From RXOA01 sp964547105 (lineage in GTDB: Bacteria; Bipolaricaulota; Bipolaricaulia; UBA7950; UBA9294), in contig CAZJLO010000005.1 in assembly GCA_964547105.1 (NCBI GenBank), positions 1 through 63,187 of the forward strand: DNA of 63,187 nucleotides, given 5' to 3'. Below are positions 25,021-33,644 of the stretch, piece after piece. The translations under genes were made by a program, and so were the position numbers. The notes beneath the pieces are model-generated. The model was not told the DNA's origin. It searched no databases and saw only the letters and a program-made list of their open reading frames with translations. How positions within the stretch are numbered: position 1 is the first letter of the stretch; each line of letters opens with the position of its first letter.

Positions 25021-27308
25021 CTCGACCACGTAGAAAAATCGACTGGCATGTTCAAGCAAGATCCGGTTCAGGACATGCGATGGGCCGCCGCGTAACAGGG
25101 GCGTCGTCGTCCCGTCTTCGGACCACTCACAAGGCGATTGCGTGCCTTGCTGCGATCTCGGTTTTGGTGGCGTGGGGTTCGATCCTCAGCATAGGAGGCG
25201 AGCCTTCGGTGACACTGTCGCTCGCCCCAGGTCAGCCGGCCGAGACGAAGTCGGTGCCTATCCACTTCGTTGCGAGCTTTTCGGAATCGGTCAGCGGATT
25301 CGACAACACCGGCGTATCCGTTGGTGGGACGGCGAGCCCCGGTTCCCCAACGGTATCGCCGTCCGGCGACGGGGACACGTTCACGATCGAGATTCCATCA
25401 GCGACAAATGACGGAACGATTGTCGTCTCCATTCGGGCAGACGCGTGCAAGTCCGTTCAAAGCCCCAGCTATACCAACACCGCATCGAACACGGTCGAGG
25501 TGCTTCTTGATACAACACCTCCCGCGGAGCCGGGCGGTCGAAGTCCAACCGACGGCTTCATCACGGACTCAACCACTGCGACCTTCTCGTGGACCGCGTC
25601 TTCGGATGGGTCCGGCAGCGGGGTCAAGAGCTACTCCCTGTTCATCCTCGGGGCAACAAGCTACACTGAACATAATGCGGGTCTTTTCTGTGCGGACGTC
25701 CCGCTGAATGAAGGCCCCCACCAGTGGTGCGTTGCTGCCCGAGACAACGTCGGAAACCTTAGCGACTGCGATTTCTGGTCGTTCATCGTTGATTGGTCCC
25801 CGCCGGAGAATCCCACCGTTTCGTCACCCACACACCAGCAGAATGCTTGGTCCAACAACGCATCGGTGCAGATCGACATCAGCGATGCGTCGGACAAGTA
25901 CACGGAGGTGGTCGGCTACGAAGTCGCGTGGACGAAATCGACTGCCTGGGCGGGATCCGGATCCTCGAATCGATTATCAACATGGGTTGGGGAAGAATTT
26001 ACGGCAGCATCGGACGGCGATTGGTACTTCCACATTTGCACGGTGGATGAAGCCGGACACTGGAGCGATCCCGATCGGCACGGCCCGTTCCAGATCGACA
26101 CGACGGCGCCGACGAACCCGGTCGTGCTTTCGACCAGCCATGTTCCCGGATTCTGGTCGAACGATCCGAGCGTCACGTTCTCCGCGTCCGGCGCATCGGA
26201 TGCGCTCTCCGGTGTCAAAGGTTTCTCCGTCACTTGGACCGACAATGCCACCCCTCCTGTTTCCCCCTCCAAAACCAACGACGCGCCATGGGCGGGTGGA
26301 ACGTTTACCGCTGCCGAAGATGGGAGCTGGTATCTCCACGTCGCAACCCTCGACAACATCGAAAACTGGTCGGCACCGACAACCTCGGGTCCGTTCCGAA
26401 TTGACACAACACCTCCCGTATTGGCGGTTCCTGCGGACATCGAAGCGGTCAGCGATCCCGGTCTGCCAACCGCCGTCGTGACCTACTCGCCCGCGGCAGA
26501 CGACAACCTGGACCCCTCACCGGGGATGTCCTTGTCGCACCCCAGCGGCACGGCGTTCCCGATCGGTACGACCGTCGTCACGGTGACTGCAACGGATCAT
26601 GCCGCCAACGAGACAACGGATACGTTCGAGGTCTATGTCCGCGACGCAGAAGCGCCTGTCTTGGTTGGGCTTCCCGAGGACCTCTCCGCCGTCACGGAGC
26701 CGGGCAAGACAACGATCCCCGTGTTCTGGGATCCGATCACGGCAACGGACAACGACGACCCGTCGCCGGCGGTGTTCCTGTCTCACCCCAGCGGACACGC
26801 GTTCCCCGTGGGCGTCACCCAGGTTCGCGTCACCGCGCGGGATCGGAACGGAAGAGAAACGGTGGCAACGTTTGACGTCACCGTGGAGTACACCCCGCCG
26901 CTGTTCGATTTCACCGTGGTCCCGGCGGGTGCGTCCGGTTTTCTCGATCGCGGCCTGCCGGAGGAAGAGGGCGTGGTTCTGATCGGCAATCTGGAGCTTG
27001 TCGCCATCTATGAAATCGGCGAACAGATCAGCGGTGCGTGCTCGCTGGTGCGCCCTTCCGGAGAGGTGGTGACCGGCAGCTACGTGATCGTCGGCTTCTA
27101 CCAAGTGGATGTCTCTTTGGAGCCCGAGAAGGGCCTCCTGCTGACTTCATGGAATGCCATCTTCGATCACGAGACGCTCTGCTTCCGCTTCGAGTTCGAT
27201 ACCTCGGAGATGCTCCCCGGAGTCTACGATCTCCGGCTCGGTTTCCAGGACGGCAGTGTGGCCTGGATCCGCATTCAATTGGCGGAGCCGCTAACGGTCG
27301 CTCCCTAG
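25017..27308 (+). CDS. Large exported protein with Ig-like and HYR repeats and a conserved C-terminal domain
   Basis: 763 residues, ATG behind GGAGGG and overlapping the previous stop. A long basic N-terminus leads to a signal/anchor helix (AIACLAAISVLVAWGSI, about 41-57). A Big-type Ig-like domain follows (about 63-165), then about three Ig/FN3-like repeats each opened by DTTPP or similar (about 165-470). Two HYR (hyalin) repeats (about 470-640) carry DDNLDPSPG/DNDDPSPA and LSHPSG in both. The last 100 residues (from about 660) match the truncated protein at 1-333. It is probably cell-surface and adhesive or structural. Third and last gene of the coupled operon. Confidence 0.8.
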   Translation: MTRPRRKIDWHVQARSGSGHAMGRRVTGASSSRLRTTHKAIACLAAISVLVAWGSILSIGGEPSVTLSLAPGQPAETKSVPIHFVASFSESVSGFDNTGVSVGGTASPGSPTVSPSGDGDTFTIEIPSATNDGTIVVSIRADACKSVQSPSYTNTASNTVEVLLDTTPPAEPGGRSPTDGFITDSTTATFSWTASSDGSGSGVKSYSLFILGATSYTEHNAGLFCADVPLNEGPHQWCVAARDNVGNLSDCDFWSFIVDWSPPENPTVSSPTHQQNAWSNNASVQIDISDASDKYTEVVGYEVAWTKSTAWAGSGSSNRLSTWVGEEFTAASDGDWYFHICTVDEAGHWSDPDRHGPFQIDTTAPTNPVVLSTSHVPGFWSNDPSVTFSASGASDALSGVKGFSVTWTDNATPPVSPSKTNDAPWAGGTFTAAEDGSWYLHVATLDNIENWSAPTTSGPFRIDTTPPVLAVPADIEAVSDPGLPTAVVTYSPAADDNLDPSPGMSLSHPSGTAFPIGTTVVTVTATDHAANETTDTFEVYVRDAEAPVLVGLPEDLSAVTEPGKTTIPVFWDPITATDNDDPSPAVFLSHPSGHAFPVGVTQVRVTARDRNGRETVATFDVTVEYTPPLFDFTVVPAGASGFLDRGLPEEEGVVLIGNLELVAIYEIGEQISGACSLVRPSGEVVTGSYVIVGFYQVDVSLEPEKGLLLTSWNAIFDHETLCFRFEFDTSEMLPGVYDLRLGFQDGSVAWIRIQLAEPLTVAP

Positions 27309-27335
27309 GCGGCGGAAAAGCAGATTGGAGAGAAC

Positions 27336-27376
27336 GCTCCGGGAGCTGCCTCTGGGCGCCTCCCGGAGCTTCTTCC
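27336..27376 (+). terminator. Terminator of the exported-protein operon
   Basis: Perfect 10-bp stem GCTCCGGGAG (27336-27345) with CTCCCGGAGC (27360-27369), a 14-base loop, then TTCTTCC. It lies 28 bases after the stop of the Ig/HYR gene. Confidence 0.75.
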
Positions 27377-27514
27377 CCTGCAAGAGAGACGGCCGCATGC
27401 GCCCCACGCCGCCATTTCGTGCCGAAGCGACAGTCCCGGCGATCATGCATCGCGTTGGCTGCAGCGTTTGTCGTTCACTGGCCTCGGTGCTGCAATTCGA
27501 GTAGGCTGCTTAGC

Positions 27515-29068
27515 ATGAGTGAACGCCCAACGGACGATGACAGCAAGGTGCTGCAATCGAAGATAATCACGGCTCTTCTTGCCTCGTGCCACGATTTCTC
27601 CCTCCTTGTGAAACCGGACGGAATCATCATCACGGCCAGTCCGGGAATGGCTCGATTGCTCGGAGTCGGCGAACACGAAGCCGTTGGGCGCGATCTTCGT
27701 GAGCTGCTCGACATAAAGACCCTTGCTGAACGGGGAAAGTGGTTCGACAAAGCCATCCGAACCAAAGCCACCGTGGAATTCGAGGATGAACGTGGCGGAC
27801 ACTGTTTCTCCAACCGCATGACCCCTATCCTCGATAGATCGGAGCAGGTTTGGTTTGTCGCCGTATTCGCAACGGACATCACCGCGGAAGTCCGGGCGCG
27901 GGAAGAGCTCGAACGAAGTGAGAGCCGCTATCGCGCCCTGGTTGAAGGCGCCGACGCGGCAATTTCTATTGTGGACGAAAACGGCGTCTTCTCGTTCATG
28001 AATCCCAAAGCAGCCGAGCCATGGGCGATCTCCCCCAAGGAGATCGCCGGGAAGACGATGCACGACCTATTCCCGCCCGAGATCGCCACCCGTCAGATGG
28101 AGTCGATTCATTCGGTCCTCACTTCCGGGAACTGCGAAATCACGGAGACAATCTCGATTGTCGGCGGAGAACGTCGATGGTATCGGACAAGCCTGTGCCC
28201 GCTCCCGGACCAGGAAGAGATCCCGTCGGTCCTTGTCGTTGCCACCGATATCACCGAACTGAGAACCACACACATCGAGTTGCGGCAGATGGTGGAAACC
28301 AACCAGCGGCGGATGGCGCTGGTGGCTCACGAGATTCTGAATCCACTCACCAGTATTCGTGGATCGCTCGACCTTCTCGAGGCTGCATCCTCTCCGGTCG
28401 GCGAGAACGACAAGGCCTATAGGCGGGCGATGTCCGTGGTCGACCGCAGCGTGCAAAGGATTCAGGAATTCGTGGACTCGTTTCTGGATCTGGACCGCAT
28501 CGGGCAGAAAATCGGCAACAGCAGATGGGAAACCGTCCCCTTGCAGGAGATCATCTCGTCCATCGAAGACGTACACCAGCCGGTCGCCGAACAGCGGGGC
28601 ATTGATCTACAAACGGAAGTCCAATCTCCTCTCTCGGTGCGAGGAGACCGTGACCTGCTTGAGCGCGTCGTGTCAAATCTCGTGATCAACGCGATTCATC
28701 ACACCACCCAGGGTGAGATCCGCGTCGTGCTTCGTCCGGTGGGTGCGTTTGCCGCGGTGGATGTGATCGATACGGGAGAAGGGATTCCTGAGGAAGAGCT
28801 TCCTCATTTGTTCGAGCCGTTCTTCCGGGGCGCTTCATCCCGTCGTGCGGGCGCCGATCAGGGATTCGGCCTCGGCCTGCCGATTGCCATCAGCATCGTT
28901 GAAGATCACCGTGGCAGCATCCGTGTGACCTCCGAGCCAGGCAAGGGAAGCCGGTTCACCGTGTTGATCCCAAGATCACTCCAGCCGGACCCCGATGACG
29001 ATACCCATGCACGAGAGCCCAGATGCTCGGCCCGAACTCATCCGGATCCTACCAAGGAGGAACGATGA
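27515..29068 (+). CDS. Soluble sensor histidine kinase with two PAS domains
   Basis: 517 residues from the ATG at 27515; the frame is open much further upstream but that part overlaps the Ig/HYR gene and its terminator. Two PAS domains lie at about 20-135 (LVKPDGIIITASPGMARLLG) and 140-262 (SIVDENGVFSFMNPKA). HisKA has the His in MALVAHEILNPLTSIRGSL, and the ATPase has NLVINAIHHT, DTGEGIPEEEL and GFGLGLPIAISI. No membrane helix is visible, so it is cytoplasmic. No response regulator is adjacent. The stop overlaps the start of an M1-type peptidase by ATGA. Confidence 0.88.
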   Translation: MSERPTDDDSKVLQSKIITALLASCHDFSLLVKPDGIIITASPGMARLLGVGEHEAVGRDLRELLDIKTLAERGKWFDKAIRTKATVEFEDERGGHCFSNRMTPILDRSEQVWFVAVFATDITAEVRAREELERSESRYRALVEGADAAISIVDENGVFSFMNPKAAEPWAISPKEIAGKTMHDLFPPEIATRQMESIHSVLTSGNCEITETISIVGGERRWYRTSLCPLPDQEEIPSVLVVATDITELRTTHIELRQMVETNQRRMALVAHEILNPLTSIRGSLDLLEAASSPVGENDKAYRRAMSVVDRSVQRIQEFVDSFLDLDRIGQKIGNSRWETVPLQEIISSIEDVHQPVAEQRGIDLQTEVQSPLSVRGDRDLLERVVSNLVINAIHHTTQGEIRVVLRPVGAFAAVDVIDTGEGIPEEELPHLFEPFFRGASSRRAGADQGFGLGLPIAISIVEDHRGSIRVTSEPGKGSRFTVLIPRSLQPDPDDDTHAREPRCSARTHPDPTKEER

Positions 29069-30624
29069 TCACTCTCAGATCAAAGCTTCGCTACCAAAGA
29101 TTCTCTCCATCCATGGCGCTTGGCTTCTTCCTTGTTGTGTGCATCTTCTCGACCGTGGCAGCTATCGATGCAGCCGCGCAATCGCTCGATGATCCCGGCA
29201 CAGTTCCGTTCTCCGAGGTGCAGGAGATGGCACGGGTCGCTGCAGCAACGGGACTGATCGCCGCCGCACAGAGCGATTCAACCAGCGCAAGCCTTGCTGC
29301 AGCGACGGTGTACATGGTGGACCTTGTCGTATCCGATGATCTCTCCGAGCTTCGCGGGACGATGGAGGCCATCTACACTCATCGCGATGATCAGCCCGTC
29401 GATGAAATTGCCTTCCATCTGTACGCCAACGGGATCGGCGGACAGATCACCGTCGGGAGCGCGAAGATTGGAGGGACGCCGGCACCAATTCGTCTTTCCG
29501 AAAACGGAACAGTGGCCTGGGTTGAACTCGGGACTGCGCTCGAAGCCCGACAAGCGATCGCCATCACCCTTGAGTTCGTTGCCATCGTTCCTTCCGGGAA
29601 CGTTTCGCACTACGGCATCCTCAATACGGACGGCAAGACCGTCTCTCTTGCCCACATCTTGCCGTTGCTTGCCATCTTCGACGGGCGATGGCGGGTGGAT
29701 TCGCCGCCTGAATACGGAGACGTGCTGTATGCGGATGCTTCATTCTTCGTTGTCGGATTGGACGTCCCCGCCGGCATCGCGATAGCGGGAACGGGGGTTG
29801 AAGCCTCCCGGGCGTCCGTTTCAGCAGGAAGGGATCGCGTAACGATCAGCGCCGGCCCGGTGCGCGAACTGTATCTAGCGCTGATGCGCGACTTGTCGGT
29901 CTTCGAGACCGAAACGGGCGAGACGACGATCCGCGTGTTCGCCCCGCTTCAACTGGCCGCTCGGGCCAGGCAAGCCGGTGAAGAGGTCGCCTTGGCTCTC
30001 GAATCGTTCGGAGGCTGGTTCGGCAACTACCCGTTCTCCGAGCTGGATATCGTCGTCGGCCCGACCCGCGCTGTGGGGATGGAATTCCCCGGAGCGATTC
30101 TCATCGGCGAATCCACGTTCGCCCAATCATCGCTGGGCCCGGTTTCGCGGATCGGTGGACCATCGTTCTTCGAGATCGTTCTGGTACATGAAACGGCTCA
30201 TCAATGGTTTCACACGATTGTCGGCAACGACCAGACCAACCAGCCTTGGCTGGATGAGTCAGCGGCGCAATATGTGACATGGCAGCATGCCAAGGCCCGA
30301 TACGGCGAGGTGGGGGATGAGGCGTTCGAGCAATGGCTGACTTCCACGTATCTTCTTGCCGGCATTCCCGAAATGCCGCTCGCCCTTCCGACAAGTGCCT
30401 ACTCAACTAGTTCGTATGCATCGGTGATCTATGGCAAGGGCCCCCTCTTCTACGCGGCTCTGGAGGACGAGTATGGCGAGGAGATGGTTCTTGACGCACT
30501 GCGAGAGTACCTGGACGCATTCCGGTGGCGGAACGGTACGTTGTCTGCAATCCGCAACGTCCTGGAATCATCGTGCGGATGCAGCATGGCCCCGTGGTTT
30601 GAAGCGTGGATCTACGGGAACTAA
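29065..30624 (+). CDS. Exported M1-family (gluzincin) metallopeptidase
   Basis: 519 residues, ATG behind AAGGAGG. An N-terminal signal sequence or anchor (MALGFFLVVCIFSTVAAIDAAA) puts the enzyme outside. The zinc site is HETAHQWFH followed 18 residues later by the ligand Glu in WLDESAAQY, the exact M1 spacing. The exopeptidase-type motif reads GMEFPGAILIG in place of GAMEN, as in several bacterial M1 relatives. It is translationally coupled to the preceding PAS histidine kinase. It probably trims extracellular peptides. Confidence 0.88.
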   Translation: MITLRSKLRYQRFSPSMALGFFLVVCIFSTVAAIDAAAQSLDDPGTVPFSEVQEMARVAAATGLIAAAQSDSTSASLAAATVYMVDLVVSDDLSELRGTMEAIYTHRDDQPVDEIAFHLYANGIGGQITVGSAKIGGTPAPIRLSENGTVAWVELGTALEARQAIAITLEFVAIVPSGNVSHYGILNTDGKTVSLAHILPLLAIFDGRWRVDSPPEYGDVLYADASFFVVGLDVPAGIAIAGTGVEASRASVSAGRDRVTISAGPVRELYLALMRDLSVFETETGETTIRVFAPLQLAARARQAGEEVALALESFGGWFGNYPFSELDIVVGPTRAVGMEFPGAILIGESTFAQSSLGPVSRIGGPSFFEIVLVHETAHQWFHTIVGNDQTNQPWLDESAAQYVTWQHAKARYGEVGDEAFEQWLTSTYLLAGIPEMPLALPTSAYSTSSYASVIYGKGPLFYAALEDEYGEEMVLDALREYLDAFRWRNGTLSAIRNVLESSCGCSMAPWFEAWIYGN

Positions 30625-30849
30625 CCCTTCCCGCCGGCTCCCGGCCCTCCGTCGCCGGAAGGGCTTCCCAAGGCGGGCAGCCCATCTGCGGCAGCGCCAG
30701 TTGACAGGGTTCCCGGCGGGTAACACTGACATCGTCGTAAATGGAAGCAGTTCCCGGACCGGCCATCGAATCCGCTCCCGGCACACGGCACCACTCAGAG
30801 TCCGCCGGCGCATATCCGGTATCGCCCAGGCAAGAAAGGAGACATCCCC

Positions 30850-31758
30850 ATGAATGTCCACGGCCACGCAACGGCCGCCGCATTCTTGGCGCGCACTGGA
30901 GCATGGCTCCGGAAACGCGAGGTCGAGAACTCCCTTATCCTTGGCCTGTCCGCCCGACGAGCCGATCGAGAACACAATGGCAGGACGGATTTGTCGGAGC
31001 CTGCATGGCTGTTCGCTACCATCCATGACCGTCGCGACCGCTTGCCGCGAGGCGCGGCGATGATGACCCCCGGATACCCGTTGTTGCTTGCCGGCGGAGA
31101 ACAGTTCCCGTCGGCATGTTCGGCGCTGGTTTCGTGGCTTCGTCGACAATCCTGGCACATTTCCGGCGTGCTTGGTCGAGTGGAGTTCGCAACCTGCTTT
31201 GCCGACACTTGGTGCCGACAGACGGACCAACAGGCTTCCGTTGTTCGCGAAGAGCGAATCCATCGAATTAAACAAGACGCCGTGCGCGCCCCCACGGACG
31301 TCGAAGGTTCGCTTCGCTCCGCCGGAAAGGACGATCGGGCCGTGATCATCCGCTGGATGCGCCGATTCCACGATGAAGCCGTTCCCGAGGACCCTCTGCC
31401 GAATCTCGAACGCCTCACCGCCCGCCATCTACAAGAGGGTTCCATCTTCTTCTGGGACAATGGGAGCCCCGTCTCAATGGCGATTCACGTCCGCTCCGCA
31501 CAGAAGACGGCTTCGATCAGCGGGGTGTTCACTCCGCGTGCGGAGCGAGGGAACGGGTACGCGTCGGCCTGCGTCGCCGCTTTGTGCGAACGTCTCCTCA
31601 CACGAGAGTTCACAAGCTGTGTTCTGTATGCGGATCTCGCCAATCCGATATCCAATCGCATCTACCGCCAGGTTGGGTTTTCTCCTGTTTGCGATGTTCG
31701 GCATCTCGCGTTCGGCTCCCCCCATTCTTCCTGCCGCGACAAGAAGATCATCCCGTAG
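30850..31758 (+). CDS. GNAT-family N-acetyltransferase
   Basis: 302 residues, ATG behind AAAGGAGA. The C-terminal third is a GNAT domain: SMAIHVRSAQKTASISGVFTP, RAERGNGYASACVAAL as the acetyl-CoA loop (R/Q-x-x-G-x-G/A) and LYADLANPISNRIYRQVGF. The N-terminal part (to about 180) is a less conserved alpha/beta region seen in predicted acetyltransferases of this type. Substrate unknown. It precedes a small transporter gene. Confidence 0.75.
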   Translation: MNVHGHATAAAFLARTGAWLRKREVENSLILGLSARRADREHNGRTDLSEPAWLFATIHDRRDRLPRGAAMMTPGYPLLLAGGEQFPSACSALVSWLRRQSWHISGVLGRVEFATCFADTWCRQTDQQASVVREERIHRIKQDAVRAPTDVEGSLRSAGKDDRAVIIRWMRRFHDEAVPEDPLPNLERLTARHLQEGSIFFWDNGSPVSMAIHVRSAQKTASISGVFTPRAERGNGYASACVAALCERLLTREFTSCVLYADLANPISNRIYRQVGFSPVCDVRHLAFGSPHSSCRDKKIIP

Positions 31759-31873
31759 GGCCTTTCGCCGAAGGACCCCATGGCGAATCATGGACATTGC
31801 CCCTCCACGTGCCGTACGCTGGCTGTATTCCGGGAGCATCGCGGTGCCAAGTCGCCAGAAGATGAGGGAGAAC

Positions 31874-32311
31874 ATGTCCACATTGATCGTTGTGTTGTTT
31901 GTCGGGCTCGGTGCCGGCGCTTTGATCGGATTGCAGAATCCACTGGCATCGCTGCTTGGAAGCCGGCTCGGTTTGCTGGAGGGCTCTTTCCTTACCCACC
32001 TTGGAGGCACGGTTTTCGCCGGACTGCTCCTTCTTCTTCTTGGAGGCGGTGGTTTCTCCGCATGGCGCGAAGTCCCCTGGTATGGATTCCTCGCCGGGTT
32101 TGTCGGTGTCGGGATCATCGCCGCAGTCGCCTACACCGTCCCGCGAATCGGGATTACGTCCGCAGTCACGCTGATGGTGACCGGGCAGCTTGTTGTCGGG
32201 GCAATCATTGATCATTTCGGCTGGCTCGGCGTGAACGTGAATGTTCTGACTCCGATGCGAGGACTGGGATTCGGCGTCCTGCTTCTCGGCACGTGGCTTG
32301 TCGTTCGTTAG
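31874..32311 (+). CDS. YdcZ/DUF606-family small DMT transporter
   Basis: 145 residues, ATG behind GAGGGAG. Five hydrophobic helices cover nearly the whole chain. Family markers are GALIGLQNPLASLLG in the first half and AVTLMVTGQLVVGAIIDHFGW in the second. Members belong to the drug/metabolite transporter superfamily; the substrate is not known. The next gene starts 20 bases later, so they may be co-transcribed. Confidence 0.85.
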   Translation: MSTLIVVLFVGLGAGALIGLQNPLASLLGSRLGLLEGSFLTHLGGTVFAGLLLLLLGGGGFSAWREVPWYGFLAGFVGVGIIAAVAYTVPRIGITSAVTLMVTGQLVVGAIIDHFGWLGVNVNVLTPMRGLGFGVLLLGTWLVVR

Positions 32312-32330
32312 GAGAGAAAGGAGGCCATCG

Positions 32331-33074
32331 GTGACGCGACCCGCTTCACTCCGCGAGATCGATCTGTACGCACCAGTCCGTGCGTTTCTCGAAGCAAGCG
32401 GTTATACCGTGCGGGCCGAGGTTGCCGACTGCGACGTCGTGGGGTATGCCCGTGGGGAACTGGTCGTGGTGGAACTCAAGACAAGTGTGACCCTGGAACT
32501 CCTGGCCCAAGCCACGGCCCGCCAGCGCTTTGCCGATGTCGTTTACGTTGCCGTGCCCGGACCGATCCCGCGCCGATCCCGTCGCCGCTGGCGTGGGATC
32601 AAACGTCTGCTGCGCCGACTCGAACTGGGACTCCTCCTCGTGTATCCCACCCCGCTGCCGGGTCGCGTAGAAGAGGTTCATTCTCCGGCGCCTTATCGCA
32701 TGAGGAGATCGAGCAAGCAGAGAGCTGCGGTACTCGAAGAGATGGTCGGACGCACCGCCAACCGTAACACCGGAGGAAGCACGCGTCAGAAGCGCGTCAC
32801 GGCATACCGTGAAAACGCTATCCAGATCGCCGTTGTCCTCGATCGATTCGGTCCTCTTTCGGCGGCGCAACTGCAGCAACAGCACAACACCGGGTCGAGA
32901 ACCTACGCCATTCTCTACCGCAACTATTACGGCTGGTTTGACCGCATTGGTCACGGAGTCTACGGCGTGTCCGTGGCCGGCAAGCACGCCTTCGAAGACT
33001 TCCCTTCGGTCGTTTCCTACTATCACGAATCCATCGACAATCTCGGTCCCGCCCCGGATGTGGCTGACTTATAG
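32331..33074 (+). CDS. DUF2161-like protein with PD-(D/E)xK nuclease fold and winged helix
   Basis: 247 residues from a GTG with AAAGGAGG upstream. The N-terminal 110 residues match DUF2161: LYAPVRAFLEASGYTVRAEV, then D (in ADCDVVG) and VVVELKTS, giving the D...ExK active-site pattern of PD-(D/E)xK nucleases, and a conserved Gln/Arg helix after it. The C-terminal 80 residues (IAVVLDRFGPLSAAQLQQQ through VYGVSVAGK) look like a winged helix. Probably DNA processing or protection; no partner identified. Confidence 0.75.
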   Translation: MTRPASLREIDLYAPVRAFLEASGYTVRAEVADCDVVGYARGELVVVELKTSVTLELLAQATARQRFADVVYVAVPGPIPRRSRRRWRGIKRLLRRLELGLLLVYPTPLPGRVEEVHSPAPYRMRRSSKQRAAVLEEMVGRTANRNTGGSTRQKRVTAYRENAIQIAVVLDRFGPLSAAQLQQQHNTGSRTYAILYRNYYGWFDRIGHGVYGVSVAGKHAFEDFPSVVSYYHESIDNLGPAPDVADL

Positions 33075-33151
33075 GATGATTCGCCGCTTGGGCCGCAATG
33101 AAGGTGTCGGGTACGATCGTGGAGAACCCAATGTCTTGCGAGAGGAGCAGC

Positions 33152-33592
33152 ATGCGCGATCAGATTCGGAAGGCTCTTGACTTCGCAATCGCCAAAGAGC
33201 GAGAAGCACAAGCTTTCTACTTGGCGTGGTCGGAAACCGCACACGTGCCGGCGATCAGGATCCTGTTCGCCGAGCTTGCCCAAGCCGAGCAGGGACACGA
33301 GGATATGCTGCGTACGGTTCCCGTTGACAAGCTGCTGGCGGCAACCGGCCCCGTCGCCGATCTCGGCCTTGCCGAGATTCTCGTCGAGGTGCCGGCCGGT
33401 CCCGAAATGACGTTGCAGCAGGCGATGATCCTTGCCATAAAACGGGAGGAAGTCTCCGTAGCCCTCTACGAACGCCTGATGACGTTCGCAGGCCCGGCGC
33501 AACCCGTGTTCAAAGCACTGGCGGAGGAAGAAGGGCGGCACAAGCTTCGTCTGGAAAAGGAGTATGAGGAAACCATTCTCGCCGAGAACTAG
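33152..33592 (+). CDS. Rubrerythrin-like ferritin-family diiron protein
   Basis: 146 residues, ATG behind GAGAGGAG. A four-helix ferritin-like domain with the iron ligands in place: KEREAQAFY (Glu), AEQGHEDML (ExxH), KREEVSVALYE and EEEGRHKLRLEKEYEE (ExxH). There is no C-terminal rubredoxin domain, so it is a short rubrerythrin relative. Such proteins remove peroxide in anaerobes. The convergent gene is a thioredoxin reductase, which fits an oxidative-stress setting. Confidence 0.85.
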   Translation: MRDQIRKALDFAIAKEREAQAFYLAWSETAHVPAIRILFAELAQAEQGHEDMLRTVPVDKLLAATGPVADLGLAEILVEVPAGPEMTLQQAMILAIKREEVSVALYERLMTFAGPAQPVFKALAEEEGRHKLRLEKEYEETILAEN

Positions 33593-33644
33593 CCGCTACG
33601 GACAGCTCTTCTTCGGCAGACCAGCGTTCACAGATCGATCGATG

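Noticed and set aside
25068..27480. Several minus- and plus-strand open frames inside the Ig/HYR gene
   Set aside because: All overlap a gene with strong repeat-domain evidence; none has its own ribosome site or motif.
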